Below are positions 43,815 to 51,402 of a stretch of 54,996 nucleotides of DNA, one piece after another. The notes under the pieces are model-generated. The model was not told the origin of the DNA, made no database searches, and saw nothing but the letters and a program-made list of their open reading frames with translations. The DNA lies in contig JACRPV010000017.1 of assembly GCA_016223015.1 (NCBI GenBank), positions 1 to 54,996 of the forward strand, given 5' to 3'. This DNA is from Geobacter sp. Lineage in GTDB: Bacteria; Desulfobacterota; Desulfuromonadia; Geobacterales; DSM-12255. A program made the translations under genes and the position numbers. Positions within the stretch are counted from its first letter, which is position 1, and each line of letters starts with the position of its first letter.

Positions 43815-43835
43815 AACCTGCCCCCCCTATAGATA
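43815..43835 (+). promoter_or_regulatory. 21-bp promoter motif, partition genes
   Basis: The third copy matches the transfer-operon copy at all but the last base. It ends 46 bp before the ParM-like gene. Confidence 0.6.
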
Positions 43836-43881
43836 TTAATTATGGAGGCGTAAATGCCTCACAAAAATATCGGGGGTAGTT

Positions 43882-44769
43882 ATGAATGTATTGGTGTGTG
43901 ATCTCGGATTCTCTTCGGCCAAGTGGATCTATGGGGATCGTAAGGGAAGGATTATCTCCGCGTTCAGTTACAACGGCGACAATCTGTTGGTGGGAGAGGA
44001 CTCCTTGATGTCGTCCGGCTCTTCCTATCTGAAAACAATGGAAGAACTGGTTCGCTATTATCCGGTCTTTGTCGAGCAGTGCCAAAAGCAGGCCGATACC
44101 GAAGGAGATATTCTTCTTGCTGTAGGTCTTCCATATTCCTATTGGCAGGAGCAGCACAAACCCGGGGGGGCGGTTCCCGCATTGGCAAAGTCGCTGACAG
44201 GAGGTTCCATCAAGGATGTTGCCGTTTTCCCGCAGGGGCTGGGAGGACTCAGGGACTATTTGGATGGCTTGCCGGAACGACCGACTGGAAACGTTCTCGG
44301 CATCGACATCGGATTCAACACCATCATCTTTACCCTGTTCTCGCCGCATCGAAAGCAGATCATTCATGGCAAGACCCTCAATAAACGTGGTGTCCACCAG
44401 ATGGCAACCAGCTTTCTCCTTCCCCGGATCAAGGAGCTCGCACCATCAGGAACCTTCACACCGGTCGAAATTGCATTCCTTATCGAAAAAGGTTATCTGC
44501 AATACGGCTTTGAACGCCACGACGTGACCAGAGAGATCCAGGAAGCCGGAGTTGCATATATTGAGCACATCATAAGGGACATTCAGGGGGAACTGCAGGC
44601 TCATGTCGGCATGCACGCGGACTTTGATCGAGTCCTGTTATTCGGTGGCGGCGCCGCCTTGCTGAAAAACGGATTACCGGCAAGAAACATTGAAGTTGTT
44701 GTCCTCCCCGAGCCTGAGTACGCTAATGCCAGAGGGTTTCAGTCTCTCGCTTTTGGAAAGGGTGTGTAA
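43882..44769 (+). CDS. parM: ParM/Alp-type actin-like partition protein
   Basis: This 295-residue protein carries actin-fold nucleotide motifs: the phosphate-1 motif DLGFSSAKW near residue 7, phosphate-2 GIDIGFNTIIF near residue 138, and the adenosine motif LLFGGGAALL near residue 253. ParM filaments push plasmid copies apart. The next gene encodes a small protein as expected for ParR. The ATG at 43882 has GGGGGTAG upstream. It supports a plasmid-like life for the element. Confidence 0.8.
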   Translation: MNVLVCDLGFSSAKWIYGDRKGRIISAFSYNGDNLLVGEDSLMSSGSSYLKTMEELVRYYPVFVEQCQKQADTEGDILLAVGLPYSYWQEQHKPGGAVPALAKSLTGGSIKDVAVFPQGLGGLRDYLDGLPERPTGNVLGIDIGFNTIIFTLFSPHRKQIIHGKTLNKRGVHQMATSFLLPRIKELAPSGTFTPVEIAFLIEKGYLQYGFERHDVTREIQEAGVAYIEHIIRDIQGELQAHVGMHADFDRVLLFGGGAALLKNGLPARNIEVVVLPEPEYANARGFQSLAFGKGV

Positions 44770-44770
44770 T

Positions 44771-45085
44771 ATGCCCCAATACTCCATCAAGCTATGCACC
44801 TATGACCCGACAATCATCAATGCGTTCGATCGATTGCGCAAAAACAGAAAGCAGGCGGCATTCACCCATGAAGCGCTTAAACAGTTCCTTTCCACGGAGA
44901 AGGGGTGCCAAGTGCTTTTGCTTATGGAGGGGAAGACAGCTACGGAGCCCTCTCCGCCGTCTATTCCTTTGCCGTCTGATAAACAATGTATAGAAACACC
45001 GGCACAACGCGTTGGCGCAAAGACCCATTCTGCATTTACGCCGCAAATCGACAGCAGTAGCGTGTTGGACAGTATCTTGGAGTGA
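44771..45085 (+). CDS. ParR-like adaptor
   Basis: This 104-residue protein follows the ParM-like gene by one base. It begins with YSIKLCTYDPTIINAFDRL, an extended strand and helix that fits a ribbon-helix-helix DNA binder, then has a Pro-rich linker and a short acidic C-terminal peptide (SSVLDSILE), which in ParR proteins contacts the actin filament. The assignment is from layout and location; direct family similarity is weak. Confidence 0.55.
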   Translation: MPQYSIKLCTYDPTIINAFDRLRKNRKQAAFTHEALKQFLSTEKGCQVLLLMEGKTATEPSPPSIPLPSDKQCIETPAQRVGAKTHSAFTPQIDSSSVLDSILE

Positions 45086-45169
45086 ATGACGTTCGGGAGG
45101 ACGACACTACACACCTTCGCACCAAACAGCTTAAAACCATAAAAACACCTTTAACTTTATAAAATCTGC

Positions 45170-45196
45170 ATTTCGTGGTATCTATTATTACGAAAT
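45170..45196. promoter_or_regulatory. Inverted repeat before the Fic gene
   Basis: ATTTCGT (45170-45176) and ACGAAAT (45190-45196) form a 7-bp inverted repeat just downstream of an AT-rich -10-like TATAAA. AbiEi-type antitoxins bind such repeats to repress their own genes, and the Fic protein has an AbiEi-like N-terminus. Confidence 0.45.
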
Positions 45197-45217
45197 ACAT
45201 CATTTTGCGAGTTACCC

Positions 45218-46699
45218 ATGACGCTAAACATGAAAAAATTACCATTGCTGTTTCTCTCCGACTCAAATACTTCGGGGGCGATCAGCCGCGAAGTCAAGGC
45301 TGGGCGTGTTCGCAAAATCGGCCCGCGGCTCTACACTACCAACATCAGTGACGACCCCGCATACATCATTCGACAGAACTGGTTGCAGGCACTGTCCCTG
45401 CTTTTGCCGGGATGCGTCGTGAGTTACCGTACAGCACTTGAAAGTCGCGTTTCTCCCGCTGGCCGGGTGTCTGTCACCGGGGAATATCCCAGGTCTCTCG
45501 AACTGCATGGCACAAAGTTTATCCAAATAAAGGGACCGCCACCAGTCGAAGGGGATACCCCTTTGCTGGGAATATTCATGTCATCCCGTGCCCGTGCTCT
45601 ACTTGAAAATCTTACCCCCTCCCGGGAGCGAATCGGTGGCGAGTTGAAAAACCTTCCGCGCGAGCTGATTGAACGTCGGCTGGCAGAGCAGTTGAACGTG
45701 GAAAAAGAAAAGTCGATCAACCGGCTGCGTGATCAGGCCCGGCTCATTGCGCCACAACTGGGACTGGAGAAGGAGTTTGCCGAGCTGGACGATATTATCG
45801 GCACATTGCTTAGGACCCGTAAAGCCACACTTGCCGACCCGATTGCCAAAGCACACCAGCTTGGCGCCCCTTATGATCCGAATGCCCTGGCGCGTGTGGA
45901 AGCGCTCTGGTCAGTTCTGGCGACAAGGCCGCATGAATACTGTCCGACGATTACCGGTTCCGGACCGTCGTTTTACACTGTTGCCTTCTTTGATGCATAT
46001 TTTTCCAATTACATCGAAGGGACCCGGTTCAAGGTGGACGAGGCCAAGGAAATAGTGGATTCAGGAGTGATTCCGGCGGTACGGCCTGCCGACGGACACG
46101 ATATCCTTGGCACGTATCGGGTGGTAAGCAGCCTGGAAAACATGCGGCGGACACCAGGGACAGCGGAAGAGATGATTGAACTTTTGTGTGCCAGGCACAC
46201 CGATATCATGGTCGGGCGACCAGACAAAAGACCAGGGCAATTTAAAGAGGAAACAAACTTTGCCGGGGCTACCCGTTTCGTTGATCCCGATCTGGTGCTC
46301 GGCACCCTTATGCAAGGCTTTGGCATGTACAAGTCACTTGAGCACCCGTTTGCCCGTGCCCTACTAATCATGTTCCTCGTTGCCGAGGTACACCCCTTTG
46401 ATGACGGAAACGGTCGCACAGCACGGGCCATGATGAATTCTGAACTGGTCGCTGCAGGCGAAACACGGATTATCATCCCCTCGGTGTTCAGGAATGAATA
46501 TGTTGCCTCACTGAAACGATTGACCAATCATCTGCAACCGGAATCATTCATAAGTGTCATGTCATTTGCACGGGAGTTCGTCTTCAATGTTTCCTTTGAA
46601 GAGTATGGTGCAGCCAGATTACAGATGGAGGAATGCCATGCCTTTGATGATCCGGCGGATGACAAAAAATTGCTTATCCCGAACAATCTATCGACGTAG
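45218..46699 (+). CDS. Fic-domain AMPylase-like protein with AbiEi-like N-terminus
   Basis: This 493-residue protein joins an N-terminal winged helix like AbiEi antitoxins (GAISREVKAGRVRKIGPRLYT) with a Fic domain. The active site HPFDDGNGRTAR is near residue 392. The self-inhibitory motif (S/T)xxxE(G/N) appears as SNYIEG near residue 262, so it is a class II Fic with its own brake. Fic enzymes attach AMP to target proteins. It stands alone between the partition genes and the transposon, with its stop codon inside the target duplication. The start could be 45218 or 45230. It may act as a self-contained toxin-antitoxin or phage-response unit. Confidence 0.85.
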   Translation: MTLNMKKLPLLFLSDSNTSGAISREVKAGRVRKIGPRLYTTNISDDPAYIIRQNWLQALSLLLPGCVVSYRTALESRVSPAGRVSVTGEYPRSLELHGTKFIQIKGPPPVEGDTPLLGIFMSSRARALLENLTPSRERIGGELKNLPRELIERRLAEQLNVEKEKSINRLRDQARLIAPQLGLEKEFAELDDIIGTLLRTRKATLADPIAKAHQLGAPYDPNALARVEALWSVLATRPHEYCPTITGSGPSFYTVAFFDAYFSNYIEGTRFKVDEAKEIVDSGVIPAVRPADGHDILGTYRVVSSLENMRRTPGTAEEMIELLCARHTDIMVGRPDKRPGQFKEETNFAGATRFVDPDLVLGTLMQGFGMYKSLEHPFARALLIMFLVAEVHPFDDGNGRTARAMMNSELVAAGETRIIIPSVFRNEYVASLKRLTNHLQPESFISVMSFAREFVFNVSFEEYGAARLQMEECHAFDDPADDKKLLIPNNLST

Positions 46700-46700
46700 C
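46695..46700 (+). repeat. Target site duplication, left copy
   Basis: CGTAGC lies directly before the left end of the transposon-like unit and again directly after its right end. It contains the stop codon of the fic gene, so the insertion left that gene intact. Confidence 0.8.
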
Positions 46701-46880
46701 TGTAGCGGCTTGCAATCATAATCAAACCGAATCGCAATCATTGAGTTTTACGGCTCACATTATTTGATTCTATCCGGCATCTCCGGCTCAAATTATCTGC
46801 AAATGAGATTGCAAACATAAATCTGGGCTTACAATTATCCTGACCGGGCTCGATTTAATTGCAACTGTAAGGTTATAACT
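46701..46880 (+). repeat. Left-end array of about seven 21-25-bp repeats
   Basis: Units begin at the end and share a core like TTGCAATCATAA or CTCACATTATTTG, usually with CCGG or CTGG at the end. A 19-bp stretch (46808-46826) is identical to 52560-52578 in the right end on the other strand, and 46753-46777 matches 52609-52633 at 23 of 25 positions. The left array has one extra 23-bp unit as its second repeat. Confidence 0.75.
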
Positions 46881-46990
46881 AAGAGGCTTGCGACAATTGA
46901 GTTGTGCCTTAAAGTAGATGTCGATGGCAATGCAGCACCCTCATCAGGGGCTATGGCGGTACATTAGAAATACATACAATAAATTATATA

Positions 46991-47042
46991 TTGACACATG
47001 GAACCTCGATCTCGTAAAGTTAGTTGAAAGATTGCTCAACTA
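46991..47042 (+). promoter_or_regulatory. Promoter and ArsR operator candidate
   Basis: A TTGACA (46991-46996) is followed 18 bp later by TAAAGT (47015-47020), then by a 7-bp inverted repeat TAGTTGA/TCAACTA (47021-47042). The inverted repeat overlaps the expected transcription start and lies 12 bp before the ArsR gene, a standard place for self-repression. Confidence 0.6.
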
Positions 47043-47053
47043 TCGAGGTGTAA

Positions 47054-47422
47054 ATGTCGGAATGCACGGTCTGCTCAATCAATCTGATTAACGAAGCAAA
47101 GGTCACTGCTGTCAGAAATGCCAGTCCACCGGAAGAGGTCTTGATCCGCCTTGCAGAAACATTCAAAGTGCTCGGCGACCCCACCCGGGTCCGCATACTC
47201 CACGCGCTTTCCCTCGAAGAACTCTGTGTCTGCGACATAGCCAGTCTTCTGGCAACCACCAAATCTGCGATCTCTCATCAGTTGCGACTGCTCCGCTCAT
47301 TACGGGTGGTCAAATTCCGAAAAGATGGCCGGATCGTCTACTATTCGCTGGATGACAGCCATGTCGGCAATCTCCTCCGGGAAGGTCTCAGTCACATCAC
47401 GTCACAAGGAGAATTGCCATGA
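47054..47422 (+). CDS. ArsR/SmtB-family metal-responsive repressor
   Basis: This 122-residue regulator has the winged-helix pattern FKVLGDPTRVRILHALSLEELCVCDIASLL, a recognition helix near SAISHQLRLLRSLRVV, and KDGRIVYYSL. The CVC within the helix start resembles the metal-binding ELCVCD of CadC/ArsR proteins. Extra cysteines at the N-terminus (ECTVC) could complete a metal site, as in CadC. It is first in a gene set with a metal transporter, and its end overlaps the next gene by 4 bp. Confidence 0.88.
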   Translation: MSECTVCSINLINEAKVTAVRNASPPEEVLIRLAETFKVLGDPTRVRILHALSLEELCVCDIASLLATTKSAISHQLRLLRSLRVVKFRKDGRIVYYSLDDSHVGNLLREGLSHITSQGELP

Positions 47423-47814
47423 TTCGAAAAGTCAGTGTCGCGTTTACCGGTGGCGCTCTCGGTGGTTTCGTTGACAGTTTCAACATCTGGTTCATGGGCA
47501 CAGTCGGCATCAGCGATTTGATCGGTTTGTCCATGAAGCCGGAGTTCACAGCTCCCTGGCTCTATCAGCGGATGGTCTGGGGCGGCATCTGGATGTTGCT
47601 GCTCCTGCTGCCATTGCTCAAGAAAAAAGTGTTGCTGCGTGGCTGCCTCTTCAGCCTCCTGCCGTCGGCCATGATGCTCTTCATGGTATTGCCGGAAATG
47701 GGTAAAGGGATGCTGGGGCTTGGTTTCGGGGCAGTTACGCCGGTTGTCGTCATCGGCTTAAACTGCATCTACGGCATGGTGGCATCTTTGTGGTACCGGA
47801 AGGGAACTCACTGA
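47419..47814 (+). CDS. Small membrane protein, unknown
   Basis: This 131-residue protein has three or four membrane segments with small residues. It overlaps the ArsR gene by 4 bp and stands 1 bp before the CDF-like gene, so it is in the same transcript. Similar proteins next to metal regulators exist, but I do not recognise a named family. It could help a transporter. Confidence 0.6.
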   Translation: MIRKVSVAFTGGALGGFVDSFNIWFMGTVGISDLIGLSMKPEFTAPWLYQRMVWGGIWMLLLLLPLLKKKVLLRGCLFSLLPSAMMLFMVLPEMGKGMLGLGFGAVTPVVVIGLNCIYGMVASLWYRKGTH

Positions 47815-47815
47815 C

Positions 47816-48490
47816 ATGGCAAGCATCGAACGCGACAGCCTCCTCGCCCGGGCCAACCTATTGGCACTGCTTACCATCGGTTACAATCTGGTGGAAGGTG
47901 TCGTATCCATGGCTCTGGGGGCTGCCGACGAAACCCTGGCCCTGTTCGGTTTCGGGGTCGATTCATTCATCGAGGTCATCTCGGCCATAGGCGTCTGGCA
48001 TATGATCAGACGGATCAAAGCAAACAACGGCGAAACAAAAGATGCCTTCGCGCAGCGGGCGCTCACGATCACCGGTGGCGCCTTTTATCTCCTGACAGCC
48101 GGCCTGGTTGCCACAGCGATTTTGAACATGATTTCGCAGCATAGACCAACGACAACCTTCTGGGGCATCATCGTCTCTCTGGTTTCCATGTCGTTCATGT
48201 GGCTGTTGATCCATCACAAAACCAGGGTTGGCACCGCAATGAACTCACCGGCCATCCTTGCCGATGCCGCCTGCTCCAAGGCATGTGTGTATCTGTCGGT
48301 TGTCCTGCTGATAGCGAGTGCCGGTTTCCAACTGACCGGCATCGGCAGCCTTGACGCCATCGGCGCATTGCTGATCGCCTGGTTCACGTTCAAAGAGGGG
48401 CGGGAGTCTTTCGGCAAAGCGAATGGCATGACCTGCTCGTGCAGTTGCAGTTGCAGCGCAACACCCGCCGTGGAGTGTGGCGATCAATGA
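47816..48490 (+). CDS. CDF-family cation transporter
   Basis: This 224-residue protein has about five membrane segments and the CDF-like GFGVDSFIEVISA with an Asp and Glu in the second helix and a later LADAACSKAC, which in most CDF proteins is a HxxxD-type site. It ends in a cysteine-rich tail (CSCSCSC), so soft metals are likely. It lacks the usual cytoplasmic C-terminal domain. It ends with a 4-bp overlap with the response regulator gene, tying transport to regulation. Confidence 0.75.
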   Translation: MASIERDSLLARANLLALLTIGYNLVEGVVSMALGAADETLALFGFGVDSFIEVISAIGVWHMIRRIKANNGETKDAFAQRALTITGGAFYLLTAGLVATAILNMISQHRPTTTFWGIIVSLVSMSFMWLLIHHKTRVGTAMNSPAILADAACSKACVYLSVVLLIASAGFQLTGIGSLDAIGALLIAWFTFKEGRESFGKANGMTCSCSCSCSATPAVECGDQ

Positions 48491-49182
48491 CCGGCTCGAT
48501 TCTCCTCGTTGAAGATGACATCAGAATTGCGGAAATTGCGATTGCCTATCTTGAGCGGGCGGGGTTCAGGGTGATGCATGTTGTCAACGGTCGTGCAGCC
48601 ATTGAGCGCATCTCGACCGATCCTCCATCATTGGTATTGCTGGATCTCATGCTGCCTGACCTGAGCGGTGAGGCGATCTGCCGTGAGTTGAAAGAGATAG
48701 CCGATATTCCGGTCGTCATAATGTCATCCAAGGCTTCAGAGGAAGAACGACTGGCAGGGTTCGCCCTTGGTGCCGACGACTATATCGTCAAACCGTTCAG
48801 CCCCCGTGAACTTGTGGCACGGGTCCAGGCGGTGCTGAAGCGGGCCGGCGTATCGGAGAACGGCATGCGGCTCAGTTTCAACGCCGGGCAACTCATAATC
48901 GATGACCGCAGCCATACGGTAACCTGTCGAGGTGCTGCCATCCGATTAACTGCGGTGGAGTTCAAGATCCTCCTTGTCCTTGCAGCGTCGCCGGCAAAAA
49001 CGTTCACCCGCGAGGAACTGGTGGACAAAGCGATGGGATATCACTTCGATGGTTATGAACGGAACATCGACAGCCACATCAAGAACATCCGTCAGAAACT
49101 GGGTGACAGCCCCAAGTCTCCTACGTTCCTGATCACGATGTACGGCCTCGGTTACCGGTTCGGCGGCGTACGGGATGTTTAA
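48487..49182 (+). CDS. OmpR-family response regulator
   Basis: This 231-residue regulator has the acidic pocket (VEDD), phospho-acceptor Asp in LLDLMLPD (about residue 54), the Lys in VKPFSPREL, and a C-terminal winged helix (LTAVEFKILLVLA; GYERNIDSHIKNIRQKLGD). It is like BaeR or CpxR. I took the ATG at 48487, overlapping the transporter gene by 4 bp, rather than an earlier frame. It overlaps the kinase gene by 8 bp. Confidence 0.92.
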   Translation: MTGSILLVEDDIRIAEIAIAYLERAGFRVMHVVNGRAAIERISTDPPSLVLLDLMLPDLSGEAICRELKEIADIPVVIMSSKASEEERLAGFALGADDYIVKPFSPRELVARVQAVLKRAGVSENGMRLSFNAGQLIIDDRSHTVTCRGAAIRLTAVEFKILLVLAASPAKTFTREELVDKAMGYHFDGYERNIDSHIKNIRQKLGDSPKSPTFLITMYGLGYRFGGVRDV

Positions 49183-50545
49183 GAAGTTACTTTTCATACT
49201 CCTGTTCATGGCCTGCCTTGGTGTTTCATCGGCCGTCCTGCTCCGGGAACTGGTCGAGCGTGACTTCAGCCGCATGACCGAAGCAGCGCAGGAGGATCGT
49301 GTCTCCTGGGTTGTTGCCGATCTGGAATCTACCTTTGCCAAACAAAAAGGGTGGTACCCGGAGATGGCGGTCGAGGACGCCGTCTGGGCGTTGCAACTGG
49401 GGTTGGAGACCAGGGTACGAGACCGCGACGGCAGCATCGTCATGGAAACGACCAAAGCACTGACGTCATTATCTCCTGAACAACAAGCCCGTCTTCAAGG
49501 TGAAACACGAATCAGTCAAGTTCCTGGCAAAGGTGATTTCCATACCTATCCACTGTTTCTGCATGGTGAGGAGGTCGGGCAGCTGGAAGTCAGATTCCTG
49601 CCCGATCACCGCAACAGTTTCTTCGTAACCCGCACCAATCGCCTTCTGGCCTACTCGGCCATACTCCTCAGCGTCATTGCCTGCATACTGAGTGTTCTGC
49701 TTGCCCGCCGATTGAGCCGTCCCATCGTCAGATTATCGCAAGCAGCCCATAACATCAGCCAGGGCAATTTAAGCGAACGGGTCGAGATACCCGGTAGCGA
49801 TGAACTGACCGTCCTCGGTAAATCGTTCAATCAGATGGCCCACACACTTCACGTGCAAAACAATCTGCGCAAACAGGTCTTCGCCAACCTTGCCCATGAA
49901 CTGCGCACACCCCTGACTATCATGCGCGGGCAACTTGAAGGGATTCTGGACGGTGTCATAGCCAATGACGAAATGCGCATCAAACTGTTGCTTGAGGAGA
50001 ACCAGCGGCTCACCAATATTGTCGCTTCGATGGAGGAATTCTTTCAGGCACAGGCCAGCGTCCTTACTCTTTCCCCTGCCGATCTGGACCTTCGGCAGAT
50101 GTTCGACAATCTGGCCAGGAATTTCGAAGCCATCGCCATTGATAAAGGGGTCGGGATCAGGATCGATACTGACGACGGTGTCATGGCGCACGCCGACCCG
50201 GAGCGGCTCTCCCAGATTCTCATCAACCTGATCAGCAATAGCCTGAAGGCAACTTCACCGGGAGGGACCATCACGCTGGGTGGCAAAAGATCACCTCGCG
50301 GCTGCATCATCACAGTCTCCGACACCGGCTGCGGTATCGCAACGGAGGATCTCCCGCTGGTATTCGAGCGCTTCTATCGCGGCAGAGAAGGCGGCCTTGG
50401 ACTCGGGCTGGCGATTGTCAGGGAGTTGGTGGATGCGCATGGCGGCACCATAACAGTAACAAGCGAACCAGGGGTCTGCACCACTTTTACGATCATGTTT
50501 CCTGATTCAGCGAAAACTCCACAATTCTCCACAACTGCTCCATAA
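49175..50545 (+). CDS. Sensor histidine kinase (BaeS/CpxA type)
   Basis: This 456-residue kinase has a first membrane segment (residues 3-20), a periplasmic sensor of about 130 residues, a second segment (near 155-172), a HAMP domain, the H-box LAHELRTPL (His about 241), N-box INLISNSLKA, and the G-boxes VSDTGCGIA and GLGLGLAIV. It pairs with the regulator. A periplasmic sensor and metal genes nearby suggest that it responds to metal or envelope stress. Confidence 0.92.
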   Translation: MFKKLLFILLFMACLGVSSAVLLRELVERDFSRMTEAAQEDRVSWVVADLESTFAKQKGWYPEMAVEDAVWALQLGLETRVRDRDGSIVMETTKALTSLSPEQQARLQGETRISQVPGKGDFHTYPLFLHGEEVGQLEVRFLPDHRNSFFVTRTNRLLAYSAILLSVIACILSVLLARRLSRPIVRLSQAAHNISQGNLSERVEIPGSDELTVLGKSFNQMAHTLHVQNNLRKQVFANLAHELRTPLTIMRGQLEGILDGVIANDEMRIKLLLEENQRLTNIVASMEEFFQAQASVLTLSPADLDLRQMFDNLARNFEAIAIDKGVGIRIDTDDGVMAHADPERLSQILINLISNSLKATSPGGTITLGGKRSPRGCIITVSDTGCGIATEDLPLVFERFYRGREGGLGLGLAIVRELVDAHGGTITVTSEPGVCTTFTIMFPDSAKTPQFSTTAP

Positions 50546-50567
50546 TTCTCACACATTCATTTGCTAT

Positions 50568-50603
50568 TCTGCCAGCATCAACATTGATTCAAATTCTGGC
50601 AGA
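50568..50603. promoter_or_regulatory. Inverted repeat before the ZraP-like gene
   Basis: TCTGCCAG and CTGGCAGA with a 20-base spacer lie just upstream of the ribosome site for the ZraP-like gene. It may be the binding site for the response regulator or part of the promoter. Confidence 0.35.
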
Positions 50604-50615
50604 GGAGAGAACATC

Positions 50616-51005
50616 ATGAAAAAGGGAATGATTGCAGTTGTAGCAGTTGCAGGGGCGTTGTTGGCAAGCACGGCTGTCTATGCAGGTTGGGGCTGGGGTG
50701 GCGGTTGCTGCGCAACCGGCAACAGCCAGACGGTCAGTACGCAGAAGGTGCGCAGTTTCCAGAAAGATACGGCAAAAGCACGGGAAAACCTGATGGAAAA
50801 GCGGCTCGATCTTCAGGATGAGTTAGCCAAAGATGTCCCAGATGGCAAACGGATAGCATCGCTCCGCAAAGAAATCACAGCCCTTCAGAGTCAATTGCAG
50901 GCAGCAGGCGACAAGTACGGCGTAGACAACTGGGCCATGGGTGGCGGCATGGGACACCGCCAGCAGATGGCCGGTGGCTGCGGATGCGGCATGTGTGGCT
51001 GGTAA
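50616..51005 (+). CDS. ZraP/CpxP-like periplasmic metal protein
   Basis: This 129-residue protein has a signal peptide (to about residue 23), a helical core with QKDTAKARENLMEKRLDLQDEL, like the heavy-metal-binding chaperones ZraP and CnrX, and Gly/Cys/His-rich ends (GGGCC; GGCGCGMCGW; MGHRQQM) suited to metal binding. Located right after the two-component genes, it probably buffers metal or feeds back on the kinase. GAGGAGAG precedes the start. Confidence 0.75.
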   Translation: MKKGMIAVVAVAGALLASTAVYAGWGWGGGCCATGNSQTVSTQKVRSFQKDTAKARENLMEKRLDLQDELAKDVPDGKRIASLRKEITALQSQLQAAGDKYGVDNWAMGGGMGHRQQMAGGCGCGMCGW

Positions 51006-51038
51006 CAACAGATATGTTGAAGATACAGATCCCTGGGA

Positions 51039-51389
51039 ATGGTTCATAGCATGACTGGAAGGACAGTATTCATAGCCGTAGTGTCATTTCTCCTCACTGC
51101 GATGCTGCATACCGAAGTCTCGGCGTGTCGCGAGTGCGGCTGCAACAAAAAGTATAATGGGTATTGCATTAATCAGCGCTGGGGGTGGTACGGAGCTCGC
51201 AAGAGCGTGTCTTCGGTCGAAGAGGCTCGGCGTGACCTGACCGACTACTATGCAGACAGCGATCTAAAGATTGGTCGAATCATCGAGAAATCCAGCTATT
51301 TCGAGGCAGAACTCCTCGACAGGAACCAGAAAAAGGCGGATACGGTAATAATTAACAAACGGAGCGGACGCATCCGCTCCATACAATGA
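51039..51389 (+). CDS. Secreted protein with PepSY-like end, unknown
   Basis: This 116-residue (or 112 with the second ATG at 51051) protein has a signal peptide, a cysteine cluster CRECGC and a C-terminal beta-strand part (KIGRIIEKSSYFEAELLDRN) like PepSY domains. It lies 34 bp after the ZraP-like gene. It probably acts in the periplasm in the same stress response. Confidence 0.55.
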   Translation: MVHSMTGRTVFIAVVSFLLTAMLHTEVSACRECGCNKKYNGYCINQRWGWYGARKSVSSVEEARRDLTDYYADSDLKIGRIIEKSSYFEAELLDRNQKKADTVIINKRSGRIRSIQ

Positions 51390-51402
51390 AGGGAAAGACG
51401 AA

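Noticed and set aside
46701-46880. CRISPR-like array
   Set aside because: Repeats are degenerate, adjacent without uniform spacers, and mirrored at the other end of the unit; they fit transposase-binding sites.
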